From Helicostylum pulchrum (Eukaryota; Mucoromycota; Mucoromycetes; Mucorales; Mucoraceae): a DNA stretch of 64,000 bases. Location: the NCBI GenBank assembly GCA_025677825.1, contig JAIXMO010000026.1, forward strand, positions 186,001 through 250,000, in the 5' to 3' direction. A program made the translations under genes and the position numbers. This document shows, in pieces, positions 1-13,155 of the stretch. The notes under the pieces are model-generated. The model saw only the letters and a program-made list of their open reading frames with translations, was not told the origin of the DNA and searched no databases. Numbering within the stretch: the first letter of the stretch is position 1; each line of letters starts with the position of its first letter.

Positions 1-1185
1 CAATAGTCGTTAAAATTAATTTTCAATATGACCGTTCAAAACTATACTAACCCCCCCCCCCCCCCCTCCTCTTTCGGTAGAGACGAATACTTCGAGAAAT
101 TATATGACGTTAAGTGATAAAGTTAATTAAATTAATTACAACACTGCAACATACGTCCGATTTTTTTTACATCTGGGGTTTTGTATACACATTAAGCCGT
201 TATTTCGGCGAAGATTAAATAGAAGAACCGGATAAATTCTTACAGAATAAAAAGAGGTGCTTTTTATGAGTCAAACAATGGAGTACAACTATAATAATAG
301 AGATATAAATTATTCTATTTCTGTAGCATATTCGTCTGTAGTTTTTGATGGGGTAAACAAATTATTTTCAAATAAAAAAGTGGCTGGTAAATTGAATGCA
401 AATTGTAAAATTCTGTTTATGCTTACTTTGAATAGTTTTACATACGCAAAATGTCAAGGAAGAAAAGTTTAATTTTTTACAGTTAACATTTTTTTTTTAA
501 TAATATGACAAGTTTTTCATATACTATTTTTGGTTTTTTTTTTCTGTAACATGAGTTAAATACAAGGGTGAACACTAACCCGAATAAGTAACCAGTACGA
601 AATAATAGCGTTTAAGTTTTTTTTTAAAGCAGGAATTCCTTTTTTTGTTGGGATCATAGATCGAATTTTGTACGTAATATGTAATTCGGTTAGAAAACTA
701 CAAAAAAGGTAATAATAAAAAGTATCAGCATTTTTAAATCTACGATGTCCATTCTCGGCATTTTATACACACTTAGTAATGATTTTCACAATGCTGTGAG
801 AGATGAGAAAAAAAAAAGCATACAGGGAAAAAAACAATCAGAAAAAAGTTTAAACATAATTCTATTTTATTTAGTATCAATTCGAATAGAATAATACTAA
901 GAAAAGTTTCGTTTTTTTTATTTCAGTAGATCAAGATTTTTTTGGTTTTTGTTTAGATAACTAAAAAAAAAAAAGATCTTAGATGTAATACGTTTAAAAA
1001 TACACCTGTAGCATCATACTTCTTGTATTCTCTCTGTACTACCCTCCAGTTCTGAAAGGTGGAAGCAACGTTTTTTGCGGAAAAATAAAAACCAAGATGC
1101 CGCGTTAGTTAGCGGAGACTGAACCTCTCGCGCAATATATATAAATCAAAAAGATTTTCTTTTGGGTTTTTTATATCTTCTCATC
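1..1185. other. Non-coding left edge, no supported gene
   Basis: AT-rich sequence with a run of 16 C at 51-66 and many poly-T and poly-A tracts. The only sizeable open frame (257-472, 71 codons) has no recognisable domain and no flanking splice structure. The last 150 bases before 1186 are the presumed promoter and 5' leader of the MFS transporter. Confidence 0.6.
51..66. repeat. C16 homopolymer tract
   Basis: Sixteen consecutive C residues in an otherwise AT-rich surrounding. Similar tracts occur at 3347-3357 (C), 20449-20461 (G, inside an intron), 28165-28176 (G) and 47322-47338 (C17). Confidence 0.9.
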
Positions 1186-3341
1186 ATGAGTTCAGCGATA
1201 GAAAAAAGTAAGATATTGAATCAATTGGTCTGTATCTGATTTTGTTTTTTACTTACATCTTATAGTACAATCAAATCGAAGCAGTAGTAGTGATACTGTT
1301 TCGACCATTTTTAGAGACAATAATGCTAAGGAAGTAGAAGAGATTGAATCATACAATGAAGGAAAGATTGATCCGGCCGAGTACAATTATAAAAATGATC
1401 CAGAAAATCCAATGGTAAGAAAAAGAAAAAGCACTACAAGAAATACTCTTGTTTATCAACAAATTTATTTCTTTAGAACTGGCCAAAAAAGAAAAAGATG
1501 AGTGGACTTATTGTTGTTTCTATGAATTCATTTATGGGTTACTTTTCATCCGCAGTATATGTACGGTATTATTTACAAATATTGCGCAATACATGAATTA
1601 ATTTTTTTTTTGTTCGTAATATTTAGATGCCTGCAACGCACGATATTATGGTCTATTTCAAGACAGATCTTACAGTAAGAGCTTACAGAACTAAAAATGA
1701 AATATAAATGACTAAAAAAAAAAAAATGTTTCTTTAATAATATAGACTATTAACGCCACTATTGCCCTTTTCTTATTGATGAATGCTCTCGCAGTAAGTT
1801 TGATCCGTCAATTTTATCTCGATCTGTTAGACTGATTTTTTTTTCTCTAGCCGCTTATTTGGGCTCCTCTTAGTGAACGTGTAGGCAGAAGGTATATATT
1901 TATTTCTATTTTCTGAAAACAAGAAAATAATTTCCTTTTTTTTTAATCAGATGGATTTATATTATTGCTATGGCAATTTATACTGTTTGTACAATTATTT
2001 GTGGTATTTCTACCAACTTGGGTTTATTTTTTGCATTCCGTTTACTTCAAGGTATTTTTGCATGCGCAGGTCAAGCTGTAGGTGGAGGTAGTGTATCTGA
2101 TATTTTCGAGCCTCATGAGCGTGGAAAAGCAATGGGTATCTATATTTTAGGGTAAGGGAATTTTTTTTTTTTTTTTGGATTCGGTTCGGTATTCTAAAAT
2201 AATTACTGTAGTACAATTCTTGGTCCTGCTGTCGCGCCAATTGCTGGTGGTTACATTGATCAGTATTTGGGATGGCGTTGGATCTTTTACATTAAGACAA
2301 TTATGGGAGGGGCTCTTACTATTCTCAGTTATATCTTTATTAAAGAAACACTCTATGTCCCTAATGCCAAAAAGCTCCCTCCTCCTGCCAATATTAAAGA
2401 GCGCTTACAAAGACTTAAATTCAATCCCGTAAGTTTAAACAAGACTAAAAATACCTATTTACGTAAAACTCATAATATATTTTCCTATAATTTTTTTTTA
2501 TTTTAGTTTGGCAGTCTTGAACTTTTATTGTTACCAGATGTAGCAGCAGTTTGTATTCCTACCAGTATTGCATTCGGTTGGTTCTATTACCTTGTCACAA
2601 TTCTTCCTTCAACATATAGTATGATTTATAAATTCGCTACTGGTACAATTGGTCTTTGTTATTTGGCGGGTGGTATTGGTAACACCTCGGGATCCATTGT
2701 TGCAGGTCTCATTTCCGATAAACTTTATGCTAAAACTGTTGCTAAAAACAATGGCGAGAATATAACCGAATTCCGTTTAAGACCAATGTATATTGGTATC
2801 CCATTTATCGTATTAGGATCCGTAATGTACGGTTGGTTCCTTCAAAATAGTATTCACTGGATGGGTACACTTGTTTCTTATACTATCAGTAAGTATCTCT
2901 GCTTCTTTTTTAAAACAAAAAACAAAAAAATACTAAAAGTTTATGTATAGCAACCTTTGGTATCATGTTTACAATTACCGTTGCCAGTGCTTATATGGTC
3001 GATTCTAACCATACCAAGGCAGCATCAGGTGAGATTTTTTTCTTTGGGAGTTTTTAATTTATTAACTTTTTTCTTAAAAAATATTAGTTGTGGCCGTTGG
3101 CAATTTTACAAGAAATATTTGCGGTATGATATTTTCTTTAACAGCAGTTCAAATCCGAGGATCTCTTGGAGATGGATGGTCATAGTAAGTCTTTTCTTTT
3201 CTTTTCTTTTTTTTAAAAAAAACAATAATTAATTTATAATTGTATAGTACTTTAATGGGTTTAATGAGTCTATTTTCTTACTTGATATGTATTCCGATTG
3301 TTCAAAAGTATGGACCCGGATGGAGAGCAAAGAGACAATAG
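1186..3341 (+). CDS. DHA1-type MFS drug:H+ antiporter
   Basis: Multi-exon gene for a major facilitator superfamily transporter of the DHA1 (drug:H+ antiporter-1) kind. The first coding exon is only 22 nt (1186-1207). It is followed by exons at 1266-1414 and from 1477, and by about eight more short exons, ending in TAG at 3339-3341. The spliced product has a hydrophilic acidic N-tail, then about 12 membrane segments. Visible family signs are the GYFSSAVYMPA first helix, the loop motif APLSERVGRRW (MFS motif A region), and the motif-C-like stretch GTILGPAVAPIAGGY in helix 5. A charged central loop follows IKETLYVP. The spliced frame stays open across every proposed junction. It would sit in the plasma or vacuolar membrane and export small molecules, polyamines or acids; the substrate cannot be read from sequence. 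It points toward the transposon remnants downstream but is itself intact. Confidence 0.88.
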
Positions 3342-4170
3342 AGATACCCCCCCCCCCTTTTTTTTTACAAACTATTTTTTTTGTACTATAAAAAACCTAT
3401 AAATTATATCAACTAATAAATATACAGTAAGGCTGGTAAATATTGGCACAATAAAAAAATAATTTGGCCGTGGCCAAAAAATAATTTGGTCCATTATAAA
3501 TTACATTTTGGGTTATCGAGAAATTGTTTTGGTTACTTGAATGACAGATGATTACGCCCGGGAGTTTAAATAGTGGCTGATATATACAAGCTATATATTC
3601 ACGCCTTTTTGATTACTATTCACTTACTACTTGTATTTAATGACAATCGTTAACTTGTTATTCTCATACCTAAGTTAGCGACCTGCCATTTTATGTTATA
3701 ACCGATTGTGTTACTATTTATTAAACAATCTGACAATATCCCAAAAAGATTTATTATTTATTCTATTATTTATTCAACGTGGAGCCCTTTTCACCAACGT
3801 AAATAACAAATAAAGCAACACAGACATCGTCCCGAGAGACTACAAACAAAGGGTTATACATTACGCTTTAAACCAGATTTATATCGTAACAGACTATCTT
3901 TTGCTGCAGTCGCCACAATGGTTCAAGATAATGGTCTATATAAAAAAAAAATTTAAGATTAAACAAAGATAACTTCCAACGCTGCCGCTGAGCATCTATT
4001 AAATACTTACTTCATTGTGATCAAAAAGTGTGAAGGCCCTTCCTCCCACCCTTTCTTTTTCTGATGAACTTTTTCTTTGTCGACGTTTTAAGTCTTCGCT
4101 TCTCCTATTTCTTCCTCTTCTACTGCTCCTCTTCTTCGGCCCTCTTTCCTTCCCTTTCTTTATTCTTCAC
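3342..4170. other. Intergenic DNA with C11 run and small inverted repeat
   Basis: No gene is supported. It starts with C11 (3347-3357) and poly-T directly behind the MFS stop. A short palindrome with a 7-bp stem lies at 3463-3478, flanked by direct copies of AAAAAATAATTTGG. The part after 4030 is a pyrimidine-rich antisense shadow of the acidic tail of the next minus-strand ORF. Confidence 0.5.
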
Positions 4171-4778
4171 TTACTCATCATCTTCCTCATCATCTTCCCC
4201 ATCATCCTCGTCATCTTCGTTCTCCTCCTTTACTTCTTCTACATCTTCCTCCTCCGCTACATCGGGATTCCATATCACATCCGTTGTCCATTTGGAAGGG
4301 GAAAACTTTTTAAGCCTTCTCTCCTCGTTGACAATACGAGCCATATGGCCGCCGTGAGGTAGCTGGCAAGTCTGATAAACTTGTCTTATTTCTAATACCA
4401 ACGACTTCATATTCGCAGTGGTGTTAGTATAAATATAAGTTATGAAAGCGCTTTCGCTTATTTTTTACCTCGATCAAAGATAATCCATCAACTATTTCTT
4501 TCAAATTGTCTTTGAGGCTGTTAGATGTCACTGGAAAGCGAAAGGAGCATACTTCTTGAAATGTGTAAATTCCTCTGTTTGCTAACTTCAATACAAAAAA
4601 GTGTATTGAGCCCCATTATTTGCACTAGGGGAGCAGAGATACTTTTTGCTGTGTTAGCATCAAGGTAAGAAATTGTGGAAAGAAGGCTATTTAAATGTGT
4701 GGAATCTGAGCTATGAAATAGTAAAGATTCAAAAATAAAATAAAAACACAAAAGATACAAGAGAGTAATCAGTTGCAA
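4171..4778 (-). pseudogene. Broken spliced ORF, probable repeat-family remnant
   Basis: Minus-strand coding remains. The 3' exon (4404-4171) ends in a very acidic Glu/Asp tail. It joins an upstream segment through a convincing 64-nt intron (4468-4405) with a TACTAAC branch point, so that ...LSLIE runs in frame into SLVLEIRQVYQTCQLP. Upstream of this, the frame containing IHFFVLKLANRGIYTF is closed by a TAA near 4628. The plausible continuation (SSDSTHLNSLLSTISYLDAN) lies in another frame, so a 1-nt indel or a missed junction breaks the gene. No domain is recognised with certainty. The style and the location beside a Gag ORF suggest a multicopy element-derived family. It could instead be a live gene with one more intron that I failed to place. 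Confidence 0.45.
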
Positions 4779-4904
4779 AATCAGATATCAGTTTATTTAA
4801 CGTGAAAAAGGTTGAGGTTTATATAGCTTTTTCATGACAGAGTTTACAGATAAAATAAGTATGTGTAAATATATATAAGAATATATATCTGCATATGTGC
4901 TTGA

Positions 4905-6082
4905 TCACATCAAAATGGAGTGACGCTTTTCAACCCGAGGAGCATTAGAAGAGGAAGAATGGGAGTTGGCGGCATCCCGTCTTGATCGGACGTACAGCTT
5001 GTTATACAGCTCCTTGACTAATGCCATAACAAAAGAAAGGTTACGCTTTGTAGTAGCCGGAGCTAATGCCAAAGCAACACGAACCTGGGTCGCTAACTCA
5101 ACGGTGAGAGCAGACACGAAACGAAGACACAAATAAGAGGGGTCAGTCCAACCGGGACGACGTTTCAAGCCCTGGAACTTGTCGATGAATGTCTCGATTA
5201 GTCGGAGTCGTGACATGAAGAGGGCAAGAAGGTCAGTCGTGGCAGTTTCTTGATCGGAATCCTGAGTAATACCGTATTGATTGTTAAGAGCGTCCCGGAA
5301 GTCATTCCATGTAGCCTCCGGAAATTCACTGGTGAATTCAGCTAACCAAGCACGTACATCAAATGACAAACAGAGGAGTAAGAGACGATACCAATGATCA
5401 TTAAAATTGAGCTGATACGTGTTTAACACGTCCTCAAACTTGTTGACACAAGCCTTCAAAGTGGGGAAGACTGTGCGAGTATTGTCGTAAACATGCCCCG
5501 TCCATTGGAAGTACGGGAGTTGTACTGGTACAACAGCATGGACATTGGGTCTATGCACGGATGCAACAGGAGTGGGTGCCGGAGCAGGAGGAGAGACAAT
5601 GGGAGCAGGATCCAAACAACGTTGTACTTCGACAAGTTCAACGAGGGAAGCACGGAGGGAACGAAGTTCAGTAACCAGCTGATCGGGAACGACATCGCCT
5701 TGCTGCGCCATTAATGAAGATATTGCAAGAACGCGGCGTTGTACAACCGCAATGTTATACGCAATACCCTGAGCAGGAGTACCTACAAAATCATCGTGAA
5801 CCGTAGGAGTAGTAACATAAACATCTTCCATGTCAGTGTCGATACCAGCAATTAATTCCGGCTAGTACCTCCGAGCTCAAATCGCTTGCGATGTCCTCCT
5901 CAAAGTCAAGGACGAGATCTTCGTTAGCATTGGTAACAAAAGTAGCAGCGTGGTTGGCAACCGGAGTGGAGACAACGGGCGTGGCAGTGGGGGGTGGTGA
6001 TAACCGATTTGGGGAATGGAGAAGAGTCCGTACCAGCAGCAGTGGTGGAGGGGGTAACAGAGCGGTTGTTTGAAGTAGTCAT
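4905..6082 (-). pseudogene. Ty3/Gypsy-type Gag-like protein with N-terminal frameshifts
   Basis: The main open frame (5831-4905, 308 aa) resembles the retrotransposon Gag domain. It has a Pro-rich linker, then PYFQWTGHVYDNTRTVF, KFEDVLNTY, WYRLLLLCLSFDVRAWL, TWNDFRDALNNQYGI and a final Lys/Arg/Ser tail. There is no CCHC zinc knuckle and no pol (protease, RT, integrase) beside it. The reading clearly continues upstream: an ATG at 6082-6080 opens a Thr/Ser/Pro-rich N-region that returns to the 308-aa frame only if two 1-nt differences are allowed, one in the G6 run (5989-5994) and one near 5850-5856. It is either a recently decayed element copy or a gene starting at 5831. Codon use is more GC-rich than in the flanking DNA, which fits an inserted element. 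Confidence 0.68.
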
Positions 6083-6681
6083 AGTAGTAAAAAAAAAGGT
6101 AAGGATTTTTCAAATAATAAAAATAAACGATTTATCAAAAAAAAAGATATATTTGCTAATATATTAATAAGTTAATAAAATTGATAAAAGTAAAGCATGT
6201 GGAAAAATATTTTTAGAATTTGACACGGAAAAATTAATGAAACAGGAGGAATAAGATTAAAGGTGTGATAACGTTTATTTCTTATTCTTTGGTGTAAAAT
6301 CAATCCCGGTAAAAGGAATTGCAAACTCTCGTTTGTTATTTATACTAATTTTAATAGTGGTCATATTATTGTGGTTGATTGTTACACTTAGATTGGATTT
6401 AATGAGTTTATAGACCGAAGATCTTGCTTTATTAGATCCAGTGTTATTTTACTTATGTTATGTTTTATAGTCGATAGTTCATCGATTATATTAATTATAT
6501 TTATTTTATGTGGTGATTTCACCACAAAGCAAAATGTTTTATTATTTGAAAGGGATAAGAATGGCTATTTATGTGAATGAGAAGATTTCAATGACAGTCG
6601 AATCAGATGATGATAAAATAGGGAGTTGTTCATAATAGTAATCATCATAACAGATATACAAGAAGTAACCCTTTTATGGAA
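6083..6681. other. AT-rich spacer between two element remnants
   Basis: No coding frame or RNA is recognised. Poly-A and AT-rich sequence separates the Gag-like ORF from the tyrosine recombinase remnant. No matching long terminal repeats could be spotted by eye on either side. Confidence 0.5.
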
Positions 6682-7343
6682 GTGAACGACTCGAAGCTCT
6701 CCGTTTGGCTGGTATCAGGGACAGATTTCTCGGATTAGGATTGCATACTTCAAGCAATTAACTCCTTTCAGACCATCTTGTTGTGAACAATGCCATCAAC
6801 AAGTGTTATAAACCGGCTCAAATCGCTTTTGTACGATGGTGTCTCACGAATCAAATTCATTTGAATACGTTTTCTGCAGCAAACTTGGTCAATTTCCTCC
6901 ATCAAATGAATCAAGACAAGCATATGAGTCCCAACGCTATCGAGCTTTGACGTCCCGCGATTTCTCGATTCCACTCTAAACCATCGATGCTTTTGGATTC
7001 TCAAGCTTTATACAGTTTTTTGCTACGTTGGCTGCAAGAGAACCCCCATGAACTATCCATCGTCCAACTATCGATCTTACACCTACTTTCACTTATTTAC
7101 TAGAAATACCGACTTCAAGCATGGCACCTTTGGACGTTTTACAACCAAAACTGGCTTTTCTTCTTGGTATGGTTGCCTTTTTACGACCTTCTGATTTCTC
7201 AAGGATATCTTTACTTTCTGCCTCGGTAGATTCGTCTACTCAGTGTCTTAAATTTCACGTTGTCGCATCAAAGGAACGCCGTAACCAGGTTCGTATTATC
7301 AAGCCATTTTTGGTTCACCCTCATCGTGATGTTCGTCTTTGAT
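6682..7343 (+). pseudogene. Degenerate tyrosine recombinase (DIRS-like or related)
   Basis: Plus-strand remains of a tyrosine-recombinase/integrase protein. From about 6682 the frame reads ERLEALRLAGIRDRFLG, then, after an in-frame TAA, a core-binding (SAM-like) segment with KPAQIAFVRWCLTNQIHLN and NLVNFLHQM. After a further in-frame TGA the segment LYSFLLRWLQENPHE follows. After a frameshift near 7080 the ORF 7121-7342 gives the start of a catalytic domain, LAFLLGMVAFLRPSDFSRI, where the RPSD arginine fits the first catalytic Arg. The distal R-H-x-x-R and Tyr part is not found. At least two stops and one shift make it non-functional. The layout (helical core-binding part, then LRPSDLxxI) is what I know from recombinase-type retroelements of Mucoromycota. 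The assignment to DIRS rather than another tyrosine-recombinase element is inference. Confidence 0.62.
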
Positions 7344-7888
7344 CAAGTTTCTGATACTGATGATTTTCAAGACGCTGTCTCTGATTTTCCGGATGTTTCT
7401 CTCTCTGGATCAGCATAATTATTCATTGTCAGATTGTCATCGACGATCTCATGTAGTTCTTGAGAGAATTCATTCGACCTTGAATTAGTATTTTATTCAC
7501 ACCAATTATTTTTAGTATTTCACCAATTTCTTTTTTAGTAAGCTCCAAATTATTTTTTCATTTATTTTTCCAAATCAATCAATATTTCCCAGCTTCACTG
7601 TATCAATATATGCAAATGTAATATTGTCATACGACAAATATAATGCTCATTTGTTTGTAACCTCCAAATCAAGATGAAACCAAATTTAGAATGGAAGGTA
7701 AGACGCATAAATAAATTATTCCCATCCCCCATAATATCACACGACTAGAACCCAGTTCTTTTATGGGAAAAAAAAAAAGTTGGCGTAAAACGAATATATA
7801 AAGAGGAATAGACTTTCTTCCACTTTTTTAACTTTATCAGAAAAAAAAAAGTCCCCCTCTTCTTTTTTAAATTATAAATCAATACAAT
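7344..7888. other. Intergenic, promoter of the small coiled-coil gene
   Basis: AT-rich. The first 100 bases may still be decayed recombinase sequence. The last 90 bases hold pyrimidine and poly-A tracts before the ATG at 7889, compatible with a promoter and leader. Nothing else is seen. Confidence 0.5.
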
Positions 7889-8170
7889 ATGCCTATGGTC
7901 AAGAATCTTGAGAACGTTCATCAGGAGTTGATGGATATTGCTAGAGAATCGGCTCGTCTCTCATACACCAAGTACACTTCTGATGATGTAGAAAAGTTAC
8001 AAAACAGACTTCGTGGTATTGACTCGCAATACAATGAAGGAGCATTTGGTGATATGAACTCTACTTCTGACTGTGGTCGCTATGAGGAAGAAGGTCAAGC
8101 CCAAGTCTCTAATGAGCTAGAAAAAGTTCACAAGACTCTTCACGTCATGCTTTCTCGCATTGACAATTAA
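7889..8170 (+). CDS. Small conserved-looking coiled-coil protein, function unknown
   Basis: Intronless 93-aa frame beginning MPMVKNLENVHQELMDIA. It is almost wholly helical and charged, with heptad-like spacing in both halves (ENVHQELMDIARESARL and VSNELEKVHKTLHVML) around a Gly/Asp/Cys-containing middle. There is no signal peptide or membrane segment. The balanced composition, the typical AT-rich leader with a poly-A tract before the ATG, and the clean 3' AT-rich flank favour a real gene over a chance frame. I do not recognise a family. A role as a small cytosolic or complex-bound helical protein is all that can be suggested. Confidence 0.6.
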   Translation: MPMVKNLENVHQELMDIARESARLSYTKYTSDDVEKLQNRLRGIDSQYNEGAFGDMNSTSDCGRYEEEGQAQVSNELEKVHKTLHVMLSRIDN

Positions 8171-8483
8171 TTTAAAATAATGACAAAAGGAATATGAAAA
8201 TCTAGCTTAAAGCTGTCTCCATAACACAGCTTTTTGCATAGTAATATTTTTTTAACACTTCATATTTACTGTGTGGTTTTTTTTCTTTCTTTTTCTCATT
8301 ATTTGAACAAAAAAATACGCCCTTTTTTTTTGTTTCTGTAAATAATCACACACATAACTAGTAAATAATAACATACATTAGCTTTTTCGGATATCTAAAT
8401 AAACAAATAAATAAAAAATAAAATATTCGTTTATATTTGTTTTCCCCTTCTTTTCGTTAACCAGCTTTTTAAAAAAAGATACT
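8171..8483. other. Intergenic, promoter region of DED1-like gene
   Basis: 313 bases of poly-T and poly-A rich DNA holding the 3' end of the small helical gene and the 5' leader of the helicase. No ORF or motif is recognised. Confidence 0.5.
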
Positions 8484-11010
<2,527 letters not shown>

Positions 11011-11256
11011 GCATATTAAAAATTAAAAATTAAAACATACACAATGTAAATATTTTCCTTGATATAAATTTATCACCTGTTACATTGATTGAATTATACG
11101 CTGCATACGACAATAATTTCCGTTAGCGTCTATAGGGAGTTTTTTTTTTTTTTTAAAGAATGCAAAAACGCTATTAAAACATACGAGTAAAAATTTAACT
11201 TCTTCATCTCTTTTTGATTTTATTTTCCAAAATAAAAATAAAAATAAAAACTCGTA

Positions 11257-13008
11257 ATGATACGTCTTCAAAGGATTGGTATGTTAATCTATACGTTTAA
11301 ATGTAACCTTAAAAAAAAACTAAAATAATTTAGCAGCGTTATTATTACTGTCACTATTTATTGTTCAGATTTTGGCACAATCTGAACCACAACAGGATGA
11401 TGCAGATAAACCTAGAATTGTAACTTTAACCTTTAAAAACCCGAATAAACAAATGACGGTTACACTTTCAGATAAATCCAAGGCGACACCAACAAGTATA
11501 GAAGAGGTGGAAGAATTGGAACAGCAAGCCATACCCGAATTACACAAGGATACTTTACCAAAAGGATCCCATGACGAGCAAAAAGGACACGAAGAACAAA
11601 AAGAAACTGATACTTTACAACAAGATCAAGACTCTACCGATATTCCACAACAAGATATTCAACAAAAAAAAGGCCATGGAACACCAGACCATCATAAAGG
11701 TCAACACGAACCCGATCAATTTCAGCCAGAATCAAATGAAACATTTATTGACCCAGACACTATACTTGAACATTCGCATGAGAATCCATTTGACGGTATG
11801 CAGATGGACGAGCAACATTTTGAAGAAGATATGCCGTTTCCAGACTATATGGGATACGAAATTGATCAAGTGCCGGAAGAAGATCAATCTCGTGAAAAAA
11901 CTTCTACTATAGATGAAGAGGATACTAATTCACCATCATCCTCTACTACTGAAGAAGGTATAAAAAAGAAGCGACTCGGGGATTATTTTTTTTATAATTA
12001 ACTTTTATTTTAGTTCAAGCTGCTGAAAAGAAAGAACCTACAGGTCCTAGACCTCCCTTAGCACAAATCACCGGCTGTAAAACACAAGGACAGATTGCCT
12101 TAACGTACAGTGAAGGACCAAGTGATGTAACTGCCAAAATCGTCAGACAGCTCACCAAAGCCGACGCTCGTGCCAATTTTTTTGTCAATGCTACATGGTT
12201 ATACACACAACAGTACGCCATGGTAGTTCAAAACATTTATAACGCAGGACATTTTATTGGTATGACCTACCGAGTCGCCAACGACGATCCTGATAGTATG
12301 ACTGACGATCAAATCCGTCAAGATATTATTAGTAACGCACATACTATTGAGACCTTAATTAATGTGTCCCCCAAGTACGTGCGACTTCATTATACCGAGA
12401 TTAAGGATACACGTACCGAAGGTATCATTCAAGATTTAGGGTTTGTTATTGTAGGGTATAATTTGGATAGTCTTGATTATTTTAAAAAGGATGCTACTGG
12501 ACCTGGGTCCATTCAACAGGTGTATTCAGATACGTTCGTAAAGTACAAGGATACGTATGATGCGAAAGGTTCGTTTATTTCTATTCAGTATGATTTACCG
12601 TATACTGGATCCTTGGCTGCTGCACCGCATGTAATCAATACGATTGAAGAAGAAGGGTATACGATGGTGCGATTAGATGGATGTCTTAATGACGCTACAC
12701 CTTATAAGAAATGTAAAATTTGCCACGATGAAAAAGAAAAAACTCTCTTCCCTTCTTATTGACTAATTTTTTTTTCTCGTTTTATAGCTGCTAATAGTAC
12801 CGAATATATAAATGATAAATTCTCGTTTGGTCAGACAAATTATCGCCAAGGTCAAAAATCTATTGTATTGGAAACTGCGGAAGAAGCAGCCGAAGCAGAT
12901 GATATGTTTCAAATTCAAGGTATTGTCAGTAATTTTGCAACTGTTCAACAAGTATCTTTGTTTAGTTTCTTTTTAGCGGTCGGTTCTATCTTTTTCTTAC
13001 TTTTGTAA
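11257..13008 (+). CDS. GPI-anchored NodB-fold protein, catalytic motifs lost (chitin-deacetylase-like)
   Basis: Four exons: 11257-11278, 11334-11957, 12014-12712, 12788-13008. The tiny first exon supplies the start and, spliced in frame, gives the signal peptide MIRLQRIAALLLLSLFIVQ with the rest of exon 2. A Gln/His/Asp/Glu-rich low-complexity linker of roughly 170 residues follows. The polysaccharide-deacetylase (NodB) domain runs from about ITGCKTQGQIALTYSEGPS to LDGCLND. The C-terminus ends in a hydrophobic stretch (SLFSFFLAVGSIFFLLL) typical of GPI attachment. Compared with active chitin deacetylases, motif 1 TFDDGP is TYSEGP, the metal-binding H-x-x-x-H motif is GHFIGMTY, and the RxPY motif is VRLHYTE. 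Both catalytic/metal Asp and one His are therefore absent, while the NxDSxDY motif is kept. I infer a wall-associated carbohydrate-binding or structural pseudoenzyme, not an active deacetylase. Confidence 0.85.
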
Positions 13009-13155
13009 ATAACAATATCCCCCCAACACCTCATTTTATATAAAAAATAGTTTTTTTATTATTAAAGAAAAGCTATTGTTTATCCCCCTTTTCTAAAAAT
13101 TAAAAATTAAAATGCTAAACGTTATATATATAAAAAAAAAAAAGAGAAGATCAAG

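Noticed and set aside
257..472. 71-codon ORF at the left edge
   Set aside because: No domain, no splice context, composition like the surrounding AT-rich DNA.
4030..4362. Ser/Phe/Leu-rich plus-strand ORFs
   Set aside because: Antisense of the acidic Glu/Asp tail of the minus-strand remnant; low complexity only.
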